Shown here: positions 42,302 to 51,681 of the stretch, one piece after another | Numbering within the stretch: the stretch's first letter is position 1 | Layout: each line of letters opens with the position of its first letter | Assembly: GCF_030817195.1 (NCBI RefSeq) | Contig: NZ_JAUSYZ010000001.1 | Coordinates: 5,022,001-5,086,000 of the forward strand | Origin: Arthrobacter globiformis | GTDB lineage: Bacteria; Actinomycetota; Actinomycetes; Actinomycetales; Micrococcaceae | Length of the DNA stretch: 64,000 nt | Direction of reading: 5' to 3' | The notes under the pieces: generated by a model | What the model saw: the letters and a program-made list of their open reading frames with translations, nothing else | Database searches by the model: none | What the model was told of the DNA's origin: nothing | Program-made: the position numbers and the translations under genes

Positions 42302-42659
42302 ATGCTGCGGGACGACGACGAACTCCTTGACGCCCAGTACAGGGACCATCCGAACCTGCGGCCCATCGCCAACGCCCTCCTGGCATGGGCCGCAGCCCAT
42401 CCGGATGTGGCAATCCAGATGCGCAAAGGCTACCTATCGCTACACAGCAGCCGCCGGAAGTTCGCGCAGGTGACCCGGGCGAGCAACACCGCAGTGGATG
42501 TGACACTCCGCCTTGAGGCGCCTATTGGGGGAGCGCCTCAAGGCGGTCAAGGTCCGCGAGGGCGACTTTTTCGACCGTAAGGTCCGGCTCACATCGGAGG
42601 ACCAGGTGGACCAGGAATTCCTTGACTTCCTCGAGACTGCGCTCGAGCAAAACAGCTGA
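42302..42659 (+). pseudogene. DUF5655-like protein with +1 frameshift
   Basis: The first ~76 codons (LRDDDELLDAQYRDHP, QMRKGYLSLHSSRRKFAQVT, AVDVTLRLEAPIG) are in one frame and the rest (ERLKAVKVREGDFFDRKV, EFLDFLETALEQNS) in the next. The junction is the GGGGG at 42527-42531; with GGGG the protein is continuous, 118 residues. The body resembles DUF5655, a small domain of unknown function. Start ATG 42302 is tentative and no strong ribosome site is seen. Likely an intact gene with a sequence error. Confidence 0.6.
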
Positions 42660-42678
42660 CACCGCAATTACTGCGCTG

Positions 42679-42775
42679 ACACCGCTGATCGAGCCCGTCG
42701 AGATCAAGGTTTGACCAGAACACAACTCGGTTTCGACAAGCTCAACCACCGGGATTCGACATGCTCAACCAGCGG
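42679..42775. repeat. Cluster of TTTCGACAAGCTCAACCA repeats
   Basis: Two direct copies (42731-42748; degenerate 42754-42775 ending CAACCAGCGG) follow a degenerate inverted copy (about 42679-42696, GATCGAGCCCGTCGAGAT). The same unit recurs at 48851, 50853 and 63524. Confidence 0.7.
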
Positions 42776-44291
42776 TGACGCTGAGGCTTACCAGGGTGGC
42801 GCCGTCGCCTTCGGCCAGCAGCCCGACGGCGGTGCTGGACTCCGTGGGGAAGATCAGGTCCGTGAGGGTCACCAGCCCGTCCTGGGCGAAGACCTCCACG
42901 GAGCAGCGGTCCAGGAAGACCCTGAGCCGCAGCAGGCCGCTGCCGTCAAGCGAAACGGGCACCCGCTCGACGGACGGGAAGTCGGCATGGAACCCGGCGT
43001 TTCCGGACCCGGTGCGGTCCAGGCTGAGCTCGCCGGACAAGGCGGAGTAGGCCAGCACGGTCCGCTCCTGCACGCCGTCGGCCTCGCCGGCACGCAGCAC
43101 CAGCCCGACTTTGCCCGCGGAACCGGGCCGGAATACGGCATCGAAGCGCAGCACATCCCCGGAGGCCTCCGCGGGCAGCCACCGCACGCCGTCCGCCAGC
43201 GGTTCCGGACCCGTGGCGAACAGCTCCGTACCGGCAGCCTCAAACGGGTCCACGGCCGCCTGGACGAGCACGGGGCGGCCGGCGCGGGTCTCCAGCCGGA
43301 CCTCGCGGACCAGGGACATGGCGCTGCGCCAGCCCTGCGACGGGGTGCTGGCCGCGTACTGCCAGTTGTTCATCCAGCCGATCATGAGGCGGCGCCCGCC
43401 GGGGGCATTGCTGAAGGAGACGGCGGCGTAGTAATCCCGGCCCCAGTCGAGCCAGCCGTAGTCCGGCATCCGGCTGTCGTCCGTCTGCATGCCCTCGGTG
43501 ACGGTGGTTTCGGAACGGAACCTCACGCCGTCGAACGTTCCCACGAAATACTGGCCCGCCGAGCCACCGGCGATCCCGCCGGGGCTCAGGTTCACCACGA
43601 GGACCCACCGGGTGTTACCGGCATCGCCGTCCACGGGCAGTTCGAACAGGTCCGGGCATTCCCAGACCCCGCCCGTGGCGTTGGCGGGACCGAAGGTGCT
43701 CAGATACTCCCAGGACCTGAGATCGGCGGACTTGTAGAGGACCACTTCCCGGTTCTCGGCCTCGACCGCCACCATCACCCAGTAGCTGCCGGCCCCGCCG
43801 TCGTACCAGAAGACCTTGGGGTCGCGGAAGTCCGCGGACGCCCGGTCCAGCACTGGGTTCCCCGCATACTTGGTCCAGGTGGCGCCGTCGTCGGTGCTGT
43901 ACGCGAGGGACTGCGCCTGCCGCCCGGCGAGCGGCGACGCCGGGGAGTAGGCACTGGTGTAGACGGCCACCAGCGGCGGCACTCCCCCGACGCCGAAACC
44001 GCTTGTGTTCAGCGTGTCCACCACTGCTGAGCCGGAGAAGATGGCCTCCTGCTCGTCGCACGGGATGGCCACGGGCTGCTCGTCCCAGTTCAGCAGGTCC
44101 GGCGAGGTGGCGTGGCCCCAGGACATGTTGCCCCACACGTCAGCGAACGGGTTGTGCTGGTAGAAGAGGTGGTACACCCCGTTGGAGTACACCAGCCCGT
44201 TCGGGTCGTTGAGCCAGTTGCGCTCGGCGGCGTAGTGCCATTTGGGCCGGTAGCGGCAGTCGAGCGCGGGCGTTGCATTCAGGGAAGTCAT
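42765..44291 (-). CDS. Glycoside hydrolase family 32 (fructan/sucrose hydrolase)
   Basis: Cleaves beta-fructosidic bonds, releasing fructose from sucrose, inulin- or levan-type oligomers. 508 residues: five-bladed beta-propeller with nucleophile Asp in WLNDPNG (26-32), stabiliser RDPK and acid/base Glu in ECPD, then a C-terminal beta-sandwich. No signal peptide, so it acts in the cytosol on oligosaccharides taken up by the adjacent ABC importer. Last gene of the lacI-ABC operon, 32 bases after the second permease. Confidence 0.93.
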   Translation of the reverse strand: MTSLNATPALDCRYRPKWHYAAERNWLNDPNGLVYSNGVYHLFYQHNPFADVWGNMSWGHATSPDLLNWDEQPVAIPCDEQEAIFSGSAVVDTLNTSGFGVGGVPPLVAVYTSAYSPASPLAGRQAQSLAYSTDDGATWTKYAGNPVLDRASADFRDPKVFWYDGGAGSYWVMVAVEAENREVVLYKSADLRSWEYLSTFGPANATGGVWECPDLFELPVDGDAGNTRWVLVVNLSPGGIAGGSAGQYFVGTFDGVRFRSETTVTEGMQTDDSRMPDYGWLDWGRDYYAAVSFSNAPGGRRLMIGWMNNWQYAASTPSQGWRSAMSLVREVRLETRAGRPVLVQAAVDPFEAAGTELFATGPEPLADGVRWLPAEASGDVLRFDAVFRPGSAGKVGLVLRAGEADGVQERTVLAYSALSGELSLDRTGSGNAGFHADFPSVERVPVSLDGSGLLRLRVFLDRCSVEVFAQDGLVTLTDLIFPTESSTAVGLLAEGDGATLVSLSVTAG

Positions 44292-44323
44292 GGTTCGCTT
44301 TCGAACTAGGAAGTGGGGCTGGG

Positions 44324-45202
44324 TCAGCCTTTGACACCGCTGGAGGCGATGCTGTTGATGAAGGAGCGCTGGAACGCGATGAAAAGGACCACCACGGGAA
44401 CCGTGATCAGCGAGGCGTAGGCCATGACTTCACCCCAGGAGACGTTGAGCTGGAAGAAGTACTGGATGCCGATCATCACCGGGCGCAGCTCCTCGGACTG
44501 GACCACCATGAGCGGCCACAGGTAGGAGTTCCAGGCGGGCAGGAAGGTCAGGATGGCCACGGTGGCCGTGGCAGGACCGGCGAGCGGCATGACCACCTGG
44601 CGGTAGATCTTGAACCAGCCGGCTCCGTCGATCCGGGCTGCCTCGTCCAGTTCCTTGGGGATGGACTCGAAGTACTGGTGGTACAGGTAGATGGAGAACG
44701 CGTTGGCGATGAACGGGATGATCTGGACCTGGTAGGTGTCCAGCCAGCCCTTCGAGATCTCGAGGCTGAAGCCGTTGAGTTCGAAGTACGGCAGCTGGTT
44801 CACCCACCACACCAGCGGCAGCGCGAGTGTCTGGAACGGCACGATGAGCGTGGCGAGAATGGCGGTAAAGACCACCTTCTTGCCGCGCACCTGCATGCGG
44901 GACAGCGCGAAGGCGCACAGGCTGTTGACGAAGATTCCCAGCACCACTGTCACCGCGGAGACACCGACGGAGTTGATGAGGAAGCGCGCGGCCGGAACCC
45001 GGTCGAAGACGGCGGTGTAGTTGTCCAGCGAGATGTTGCCAATGGGCAGGAAGGCCGCAACGGAGGACATGTCACCGAAGATCTGCTGGTCCGGCTTGAG
45101 CGAGGACACCAGCATGAACACGATGGGGAAGGCGGCGACGGCGGCGAACAGGATGCGCACGGCCATGGCGCCTGCACTGCTGAGGCGAATTGCGTTTTTC
45201 AC
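44324..45202 (-). CDS. ABC sugar permease, MalG type
   Basis: 292 residues, six helices. The EAA loop EAARIDGAGWFKIYRQVVMPLAGP that contacts the ATPase is present, and the C terminus ends INSIASSGVKG as in carbohydrate-uptake CUT1 permeases. It pairs with the MalF-type permease whose stop lies one base upstream. No ATPase gene is in the operon, so a shared MsiK-like ATPase elsewhere is expected. Confidence 0.92.
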   Translation of the reverse strand: MKNAIRLSSAGAMAVRILFAAVAAFPIVFMLVSSLKPDQQIFGDMSSVAAFLPIGNISLDNYTAVFDRVPAARFLINSVGVSAVTVVLGIFVNSLCAFALSRMQVRGKKVVFTAILATLIVPFQTLALPLVWWVNQLPYFELNGFSLEISKGWLDTYQVQIIPFIANAFSIYLYHQYFESIPKELDEAARIDGAGWFKIYRQVVMPLAGPATATVAILTFLPAWNSYLWPLMVVQSEELRPVMIGIQYFFQLNVSWGEVMAYASLITVPVVVLFIAFQRSFINSIASSGVKG

Positions 45203-45203
45203 G

Positions 45204-46169
45204 TCAGTCCTTCTCTCGGGTCAGGTAGCGCTGCACTGCGGAGATCAGCAGCACGAGCACGAAGAATACGAGCGAGATGGCCGAGGCATAGGAGGTTTCC
45301 TGCTGCTTGAATCCGGACCGCACCGCCTCGTAGATGATGGTGGTGGTGGAATCGAGCGGTCCGCCCTGGGTCATGACGCTGACCTGGTCGAAGAGCCCGA
45401 GTGCCTGGATGGTGATGGTCACCAGGACCAGGCTGCGGGTGTGCTTGAGGCCCGGCCAGGTCACGTAGCGGAACTGGTGCCAGCGGCTCGCGCCGTCGAG
45501 CTGCGCCGCCTCGTACAGTTCGCCGGAGATGCTCTGCAGCCCGGCGAGCCAGATGATCATGTGGAAGCCGGCGGCCTGCCAGATGGACAGCGCGATGATG
45601 GCCGGCATGGCGGTGGCGGGGTCGTTGAGCCAGTCCGCTCCCGGAATGAGGCCGAAGCTCACCGCGGAAAGAATCTCATTGATCAGGCCGTCCTTGCGGT
45701 ACATGAACAGCCACAGCAGGGACACCACCACCATCGAGGTGACCACGGGCAGGAAGTAGATGGTGCGGAAGAAATTCACACCGCGGAACTTCTTGTTGAT
45801 CAGCAGCGCCATGGCCAGGGCGAGGCAGGACTGGACCGGGACAACCACGACGGCGAAGTAGCTGACGTTCAGCAGGGCGCGCCAGAACGTGGGATCGGTG
45901 AAGAGGCGGGCGAAGTTGTCCGTGCCCACGAACTCGACGGGCCTGGGCGAAATCAGGCGGGCGTTGGTGAACGCGAGGCCGAAGCCGAGGATAGCGGGGA
46001 GGAACACGAACGCAAGGAGGAGGACCGCGGCCGGCGCGATCATCCCCCAGCCGCTGACCTGTTCGCGCAGATAACCTGCGCGCCGGCGGCGCGGGGTGAC
46101 GGAAGGGACCGGTGCCACCGGCCCGGGGGCTGCGGCGTGGCGCGGGGTGGGAAGCTGGGTGGTTGTCAT
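45204..46169 (-). CDS. ABC sugar permease, MalF type
   Basis: 321 residues with an Ala/Pro-rich, Arg-rich cytosolic N terminus (1-35) and six helices. The EAA motif reads YEAAQLDGASRWHQFRYVTWPGL. CUT1-family partner of the downstream permease. It lies 84 bases after the binding-protein gene. Confidence 0.92.
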   Translation of the reverse strand: MTTTQLPTPRHAAAPGPVAPVPSVTPRRRRAGYLREQVSGWGMIAPAAVLLLAFVFLPAILGFGLAFTNARLISPRPVEFVGTDNFARLFTDPTFWRALLNVSYFAVVVVPVQSCLALAMALLINKKFRGVNFFRTIYFLPVVTSMVVVSLLWLFMYRKDGLINEILSAVSFGLIPGADWLNDPATAMPAIIALSIWQAAGFHMIIWLAGLQSISGELYEAAQLDGASRWHQFRYVTWPGLKHTRSLVLVTITIQALGLFDQVSVMTQGGPLDSTTTIIYEAVRSGFKQQETSYASAISLVFFVLVLLISAVQRYLTREKD

Positions 46170-46253
46170 GGGAGTCTCCGTTGACAGTCAGTGCCGGCGG
46201 GAGGACGACGGCGGCAGTTGAGTACCGCCGTCGTCCCGCCGTTCGGCAGCCGG

Positions 46254-47549
46254 CTAGCTCTTGTAGCCGCCGTTGGACTTGATGTTGGCGTCAATCGCCT
46301 TGACCGCCTTGTCCAGGACGGTCTTGGGGTCGGCCCCGGCCAGGATGTCCTGGACGGCCTTGCCGTATTCCGTGGCGATGAAGGGATAGGCCGGGGTTTC
46401 AGGCCGCAACACCGCGTACTCGCGGGAGAACTCCATGAAGATACGGTTGGCACCACCCTCGGCGAACGCGGGAATCAGGGCCGCGGCTCCATCAGTGGCG
46501 GGGATGCCCCCCGTTGCCTTGATGACGGCAGCCACGTTTTCCGGCTTCAGGGAGTAGGACAGGTAGTCCATCGCGGCATCCGTATTGTTGCAGCCGCTGG
46601 TCACGCCCCACTGCCACGAGGCCCCGCCGATCTTGGGGCCGTTGCCCAGGTCCACCGTGGGCATGACGGCGAGGTCCTTGCCGAGTGCCGCGTGGGCCTT
46701 GTCCGCCGCCCAGGACCCGGTATAGAGGAGGCCGCTCTTGTTGTTCAGGAAGTCCTGAGTGGAGTCCTTGCCGCTCTTCTTGGCCATGAAGCCCTGATCC
46801 GCCAGATCGCGGAACCACGTGGCCCATTCGACAGCCTTGTCACCATTCAGGGCTCCGTCAGCCGACTGGTAATCCTTGCGGTTGATCAGGTCTCCGCCGA
46901 AGGACTGCAGGAACGGCGAGTACGCATAGGGCAGCCACTCGCCCGCTCCGGCAGTACCCATGTCCAACGGGTAATCCCATTTACCCAGCGCCTTGAGCTT
47001 GGTCAGCGCGTCTTGGAACTCGTCCTTCGTCCATGGCTTCTCAATGGTGGCGACCCGGACGCCCGCCGCAGCGAGATCAGATTTGCGGGCAAACATGGAC
47101 AAAGCGACGTCGCCGTACCCAACCGCATAGGTCTCGCCCTGCCACTTGGCAACGGTGCTGGGCAGGTTCTTGGAAAGGTCCGCGGATAGCTTCAGTGGCG
47201 TCAGGTACTTGGCCCACGCCCAGTTGGGAACGTTGGGCCCGTCAATGTCCACGATGCAGGGAAGTTTCCCGGCTGACGCGGCCCCAACGACGGAATCGTT
47301 GTAGGACTCCTGCGGGAAAGCCTGCACCTTGATCTGCGCCTTCGCGCCGCTGCTCTTGTTATAGGAGTCCACGATCGACTGGGTCGCTGCCAGTTCCGCC
47401 GGGTTTCCGGCGGCGTGGGTCCACATGGTGATCTCGTTGGAGCCTTCGGTTGTGGCCGATGAGCTGCCCTTGCCGCAGGCACCCAGGGTGCCCATGAGTG
47501 CCGCCGCGGCTATGCTGGTGGCCAGGACCCGAGTGAATCGTTTGTTCAT
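46254..47549 (-). CDS. ABC sugar-binding lipoprotein
   Basis: 431 residues. Signal with lipobox MGTLGAC, then a type-I (MalE-like, SBP_bac_1) two-lobed binding fold: ITMWTHAAGNPAELAATQSIV, YNDSVVGAASAGKLPCIVDID and GGASWQWGVTSGCNN are characteristic positions. ATG 47549 follows AGAAGGA. Captures the fructo-oligosaccharide or sucrose-type substrate and delivers it to the two permeases. Specificity is inferred from the GH32 gene. Confidence 0.9.
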   Translation of the reverse strand: MNKRFTRVLATSIAAAALMGTLGACGKGSSSATTEGSNEITMWTHAAGNPAELAATQSIVDSYNKSSGAKAQIKVQAFPQESYNDSVVGAASAGKLPCIVDIDGPNVPNWAWAKYLTPLKLSADLSKNLPSTVAKWQGETYAVGYGDVALSMFARKSDLAAAGVRVATIEKPWTKDEFQDALTKLKALGKWDYPLDMGTAGAGEWLPYAYSPFLQSFGGDLINRKDYQSADGALNGDKAVEWATWFRDLADQGFMAKKSGKDSTQDFLNNKSGLLYTGSWAADKAHAALGKDLAVMPTVDLGNGPKIGGASWQWGVTSGCNNTDAAMDYLSYSLKPENVAAVIKATGGIPATDGAAALIPAFAEGGANRIFMEFSREYAVLRPETPAYPFIATEYGKAVQDILAGADPKTVLDKAVKAIDANIKSNGGYKS

Positions 47550-47738
47550 GATGGTCAATCCTTCTGCTGAATTAGTGCGTGGATGATTGCCCCGGGTCCG
47601 GCAGGGGCGCGGCCGGTGCAACGGCTGCGTCCCTTTTTATGCGCGGATTCCGGGTGGCGGAACTGGTGGTTGGTGTGTGTGTCTGGGGGTGTGCTGCTCG
47701 GGCGGGTCACCAGCCTCGCTACCCAGGCAGACTGCGGC

Positions 47739-48761
47739 TTAAGCCGGTGGCGGGCCCACCGACCCCCGCTCAATCAAAGGGCACGCCAGCTGTGTCTGGA
47801 CTGCCGGCGTCCCCGGATTCTCGATGTCGTCCAGGATGCGGTCAACGGCCCAGCGCCCCATGTCATAGTGGGGAAGGGCGACCGTGGTGAGCCCTGGCCA
47901 GAGGGCGTCCGCGATGATTTCCAGATTGTCGAAGCCCACGATGGAGACGTCCTCCGGAATGCGCAGCCCGAGTGCCATGGCCGCTTGGTAGGCGCCCATG
48001 GCCACCCTGTCGCTGAAGCAGAACAGCGCGGTGGGACGGTCAGGCTGGCCGAAAAGGTCCAGCGCCGCCTCACGGCCTCCCTGCGTGTGCGCCGTTCCGA
48101 TGACGAAGTGGCGGGGGTCGTGCTCCAGGCCGTGCCGTCGCAGGGCGTTAAGGAAGCCCGTTCGCCGGCCGTGCGTAGCGGGGATGTCGTCCTCGTTGTT
48201 GATCATCCCGATCCGGGTGTGACCGGCCCGGATAAGAGCATCAACAGCGTTCTCGGCCGCGCCCACCTCGTCCGGAACAACGGAGGAAATGGACCCATCC
48301 TCTGTGACTGCATCCAGAAGGACCGTCGGGAGTCCCGCGAGTTCCGTGGGAAGCCGGGCCTTCTGGTGGTACATCCTGGCGTAGACCACGCCATCCACCT
48401 GGTGTTGCTGAAGCATGGTGATTTCGCGGTGTTCGAGCTCGCTGTCCAGGCCCGAGTTCACCACCATGACCACGTAGCCCCGCTCGTAGGCCGCGTCCTG
48501 CGCTCCGCGGATCATGGCGCCGGCGAATGGCGTGGTGGTGATTTCATCGCTGACGAGGCCGAGGATCTGGGAGCGCTGGTTGCGCAGCCCGCTGGCGAGC
48601 CGGTTGGGAGCGTAGCCAAGGTTCCTGGCCACGTCCCGGACGTGCTGCTGGGTTTCCGCTTTGACCCGGGAGCTGGTGGCGTCGTTGAGTGCGTGGGACA
48701 CAGTGGTCACTGAGACTCCGGCGGCCTTGGCCACTTCGCGTATCCCTACTCGCGTCGTCAT
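47739..48761 (-). CDS. LacI family repressor of the GH32/ABC operon
   Basis: 340 residues. HTH REVAKAAGVSVTTVSHALN with hinge helix NRLASGLR, then a periplasmic-binding-protein-like ligand domain (LVSDEITTTPFAGAMIRGAQDAA ... DRVAMGAYQAAMALGLRIPEDVSIVGFDN). ATG 48761 is fixed by AAGGAAG; the longer frame would overlap its own operators. First gene of the operon; two CAAAACGTTTTG operators lie directly upstream, so it represses its own transcript and probably the whole operon, with the sugar as inducer. Confidence 0.92.
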   Translation of the reverse strand: MTTRVGIREVAKAAGVSVTTVSHALNDATSSRVKAETQQHVRDVARNLGYAPNRLASGLRNQRSQILGLVSDEITTTPFAGAMIRGAQDAAYERGYVVMVVNSGLDSELEHREITMLQQHQVDGVVYARMYHQKARLPTELAGLPTVLLDAVTEDGSISSVVPDEVGAAENAVDALIRAGHTRIGMINNEDDIPATHGRRTGFLNALRRHGLEHDPRHFVIGTAHTQGGREAALDLFGQPDRPTALFCFSDRVAMGAYQAAMALGLRIPEDVSIVGFDNLEIIADALWPGLTTVALPHYDMGRWAVDRILDDIENPGTPAVQTQLACPLIERGSVGPPPA

Positions 48762-48772
48762 CGACTTCCTTG

Positions 48773-48784
48773 CAAAACGTTTTG
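48773..48784. promoter_or_regulatory. LacI-type operator, copy 1
   Basis: Perfect palindrome CAAAACGTTTTG with central CG, 11 bases upstream of the lacI start codon. Confidence 0.8.
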
Positions 48785-48806
48785 GTTCGGTGTGAATGAG
48801 AGTACA

Positions 48807-48818
48807 CAAAACGTTTTG
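48807..48818. promoter_or_regulatory. LacI-type operator, copy 2
   Basis: Second CAAAACGTTTTG, centred 34 bp from copy 1, about three helical turns; tetramer or cooperative binding is possible. Confidence 0.8.
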
Positions 48819-48850
48819 CATGTGTCAACCGTCACTTCCCCGTCCTTTGG

Positions 48851-48898
48851 TTTCGACAAGCTCAACCAGCGGGCGTACCCGACAAGCTCAACCAGCGG
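48851..48898. repeat. Two direct CGACAAGCTCAACCAGCGG repeats
   Basis: Copies at 48851-48872 and 48878-48898 share GACAAGCTCAACCAGCGG exactly. Same family as at 42731, 50853 and 63524. Confidence 0.75.
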
Positions 48899-48904
48899 AC
48901 ATGG

Positions 48905-48946
48905 CTCCGGCCCGGCACCGCCCTTTCGGGCGGCACCGGGCCGGAG
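48905..48946 (-). terminator. Strong GC hairpin after the Ig-like protein gene
   Basis: CTCCGGCCCGG pairs with CCGGGCCGGAG, with an inner CCGCCC/GGGCGG stem. It lies just past the stop of the secreted protein gene; no T-tract. Confidence 0.65.
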
Positions 48947-48965
48947 ATCCGGTGATGCTGTGCGG

Positions 48966-50687
48966 CTACCTTCCGGTGGTGAAGCTCCAGGAGAGCCCGC
49001 TGAGCGGGTTCCCGGCGGCATCCTTGATGCTGGCGGAAATTGTGGCCGTGTACTTCGTGTTGGCCGCCAGTGTCACGTTCGGGTTCAGCGTTGCCACGCG
49101 GCTAGTGGCGTTGTAGCTGACGGCGTAGCTCACCAGGGCGCCGGTGGCGGCGTTCCGGAGGGCAAACGTTCCGTTGGCTACGCCGGTCACGTTCTCACTG
49201 ATGGTAGCGGTGACGTTGGCGGTGCGGCTGACGGCCGTGGCATTCGTGGCCGGGGACTTGGCGGTCACAACCGGCCGCGGTCCCGTGGTGAACGCCCAGG
49301 AGTTGGCAGCGATCGGGTTGCCGGCGATGTCCGTGATGCCCGCAGTCAACGTTGCGGTGTGCTTCCGGTCAGCCGCCAGCGTCGCACTCGGGTTCAGGGT
49401 GGCCACCCGGGTGGTGGCGTTCCACGAAACCGGAGCCGCAAGGAGCGCTCCCGCGGAATTCTTCAGGGTGAAGGATGCCGTTCCCAGGCCCGTGATGGCT
49501 TCACTGAAGGTTGCCGTGACGTTGGCCGTCTGGCTGACCATCAGCGAGTTGACGGCCGGTGCCTTGGCGGTGACCGCGGGACCCACAGTGTCGACGGTGA
49601 AAGCCAGGGAGCCGACGGATCTCGTTTCGATTCCGCCGCTGACTTCGCCGGCGGTGACTGTGTGCCGCCCGTTGCCCAGCGCCCGGTTGGACGTGATCGA
49701 GTAACTGCCGTTCGCGGCCACCGATGCAGAGCCGCTGGCCACGCCATCGATGTAGAGGTTGACGGTTGTGGCGTCCGGCAAGGAGGCCGCGCCAGTGAAA
49801 CTGGGAGTGGCGCTGCGCGTAATGTTGTCCGTGTTGAAGCGTCCGGTGTCGCTGGCGGCCGTCAGGTCGGGCACGGTCGGACCGCTAGCCAAGGGCGCCG
49901 TGCACTCCGGGCCGGCAGGTCCGCCGATGGCCCCGTACTCGAAAATCGTGACTTCGTTGCCGGCCGCCGCGTCGCGGCCCAGCCACATGCCGCGGCTTTC
50001 CGCGGTGGTGGATGATGTTGCGCGGTCTGCGTCGGACACGCCATCCGCACCAACGCCGCCGAGGCCCGTCCAGGTGGCTGTCCAGGTGGTAAGGCCCGGT
50101 CCGTCGTAAACAATGACGCCGTCCTCCCCTGAACCCGGGGCACCAGCACGCAACGTGCGCCGCCCGTTCAGCGCGAAGGACTGGTTGGCTGCCACGACCC
50201 TGGCTTCCAGCTGGTCCGCCGGAAGCTGCCCGCCGCCGGGCCCAACAGCGGTACCCTTCATCACCACAGTGCTGGCGTCGGTCTTCGTGGCCGGCTGCGT
50301 GACGGTGACGTTCCCGACGAACGTCTGGTCGCCGACGTCGGGCGCTGTCAGAACACGGATCACGTCACCCGAGCGGATGTCCGGAGTGGTGCCTTCCCAG
50401 CATCCTGCGGGCGGATGGTTGACTTCCACGATGCCGCCGACAGGCACCAGGTTGGAGGCCGTGCCGATGACGGTTCCGCCGCGAAGCACCTGGATGGTGG
50501 GACGGTCACTGTCCGCGTACCCTTCGGCCGAGACCATGTCCCGTTCCGGGAAAACAGTGATGATGTGCGTACCCGGGTCACTGATGACGGCGAAGGCCGG
50601 AACAGCAGCGGTCGGAACGGCCAGCGCAATCAGCGCGCCGGCCGTGACGGCGGCTGCCAGACGCGGACGATTTCTTGCAGATTTCAT
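48966..50687 (-). CDS. Secreted protein with bacterial Ig-like repeats
   Basis: 573 residues. Signal peptide 1-32. Middle region of unknown type with Gly/Thr-rich strands (FNTDNITRSATPSFTGAA begins an Ig-like unit near 287). Two C-terminal SbsA-type Ig-like domains of about 100 residues start at VTAKAPAVNSLMVSQTANVT and VTAKSPATNATAVSRTANVT and each end W-x-FTTG. No sortase motif or membrane anchor, so it is probably released or held by glycans. Adhesion or matrix role is a guess. A GGGGAG ribosome site supports the ATG. Confidence 0.75.
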   Translation of the reverse strand: MKSARNRPRLAAAVTAGALIALAVPTAAVPAFAVISDPGTHIITVFPERDMVSAEGYADSDRPTIQVLRGGTVIGTASNLVPVGGIVEVNHPPAGCWEGTTPDIRSGDVIRVLTAPDVGDQTFVGNVTVTQPATKTDASTVVMKGTAVGPGGGQLPADQLEARVVAANQSFALNGRRTLRAGAPGSGEDGVIVYDGPGLTTWTATWTGLGGVGADGVSDADRATSSTTAESRGMWLGRDAAAGNEVTIFEYGAIGGPAGPECTAPLASGPTVPDLTAASDTGRFNTDNITRSATPSFTGAASLPDATTVNLYIDGVASGSASVAANGSYSITSNRALGNGRHTVTAGEVSGGIETRSVGSLAFTVDTVGPAVTAKAPAVNSLMVSQTANVTATFSEAITGLGTASFTLKNSAGALLAAPVSWNATTRVATLNPSATLAADRKHTATLTAGITDIAGNPIAANSWAFTTGPRPVVTAKSPATNATAVSRTANVTATISENVTGVANGTFALRNAATGALVSYAVSYNATSRVATLNPNVTLAANTKYTATISASIKDAAGNPLSGLSWSFTTGR

Positions 50688-50741
50688 GGAAAGCTCCCCT
50701 CAAAGGCCCCAGACTTCACCCAGCCGAGACCCAGCAAGGTG

Positions 50742-50772
50742 ATCCTCTTCAGGTCCATGATCTGAAGAGGAT
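50742..50772. other. 11-bp inverted repeat upstream of the Ig-like protein gene
   Basis: ATCCTCTTCAG and CTGAAGAGGAT pair perfectly around nine bases, 55 bases upstream of the start codon at 50687. Either a leader hairpin or the end of the DUF2004 transcript. Confidence 0.5.
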
Positions 50773-50822
50773 GCCAGTATCTGGACGCCACCCTGCGGAA
50801 ACCTTTAACCAAGAGCTGCGGC

Positions 50823-50839
50823 ACCCCTCATTGAGGGGT
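50823..50839 (-). terminator. Hairpin after the DUF2004 gene
   Basis: ACCCCTC-ATT-GAGGGGT is a 7-bp stem 50 bases past the DUF2004 stop. Confidence 0.5.
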
Positions 50840-50852
50840 CCCGCAGAACCGG

Positions 50853-50874
50853 TTTCGACAAGGTCAAACGCCGG
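50853..50874. repeat. TTTCGACAAG[G/C]TCAA repeat, single copy
   Basis: TTTCGACAAGGTCAAACGCCGG is one degenerate unit of the family seen at 42731, 48851 and 63524. Confidence 0.6.
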
Positions 50875-50888
50875 TTTGCCCCGCGGGG

Positions 50889-51681
50889 CTACGCCTCCAC
50901 GAGGTCCTCGCCCAGTTCCTCGAACTCGACGGCGGCCACGATTTCCTTGGTGTCCGGGTTGAGCATGAACGCCTCGTCGTCGTCCTCGATCATGAGGAAG
51001 TCGCCGTGGTCGGTGCTGAAGCGCCATGCGAGCACCGTCTCGCCGTTGTGGTCGTAGTTCGGATCGCCCATGGTGATTTTCTGCAGCTCGTACCCGCCGA
51101 TGTCGCACAGCTCGCGGATGATGACCTCGAATTCCGGGGCGTTCTCCAGGGCCTCTTCCTCGGCTTCGGCGCGCCGCTGTTCGAGGTCCGGCAGCGCCGC
51201 CACGCGCTTGGCGATGTGCGCGGTGAGCTCGTCGTCTTCCAGGACCAGCAGGCCTTCCTGTCCGCGCAGCCACGCCGCGTTGAGTGCCACGATGTCCTCC
51301 GTTTCGAGGAGCGATTCGAATTCGGCGTCGAGGTCTTCCATGGCCTGCACGCGTTCCGGGAGCTCGCCGGCTTCATCGGCGTCACTGTCGTCGGCGTCGC
51401 CGTCGAGATAGATGTCCGCTTCCTCCTCCGACAGGGAGTCGAATGCCTCCACGGTGCGGTCGAAGAGCTCAACGTGCCCTGCGGCACCCATGCCGCCCAG
51501 GGACTGCGTCAGGTAGAAGTCCACGAAGTAGCTGCGCAGGGCGTGGGGGCGCGATCTCCGCCGAGCCGAGGAGCTCTTGGTACATGGTGTTCACCACGGC
51601 AACGTTGGAATCAACGAGCTCCCCGTCGCCGCCTGCGGCGCCTTCGACGGTCAGGACAACGGGGTATTCGCTGGAGGTCAT
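50889..51681 (-). pseudogene. DUF2004 protein with +1 frameshift
   Basis: The N-terminal 45 residues (MTSSEYPVVLTVEGAAGG, NTMYQELLGSAEIAP) are in one frame and the remainder, from HALRSYFVDFYLTQSLGG, in the next. The junction is the GGGGG at 51545-51549; with GGGG the chain is continuous, about 263 residues. The C terminus (MGDPNYDHNGETVLAWRF, DDEAFMLNPDTKEIVAAVEF) resembles DUF2004, with a very acidic middle. Cytosolic, function unknown. Another gene where sequencing error is the simplest account. Confidence 0.75.
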
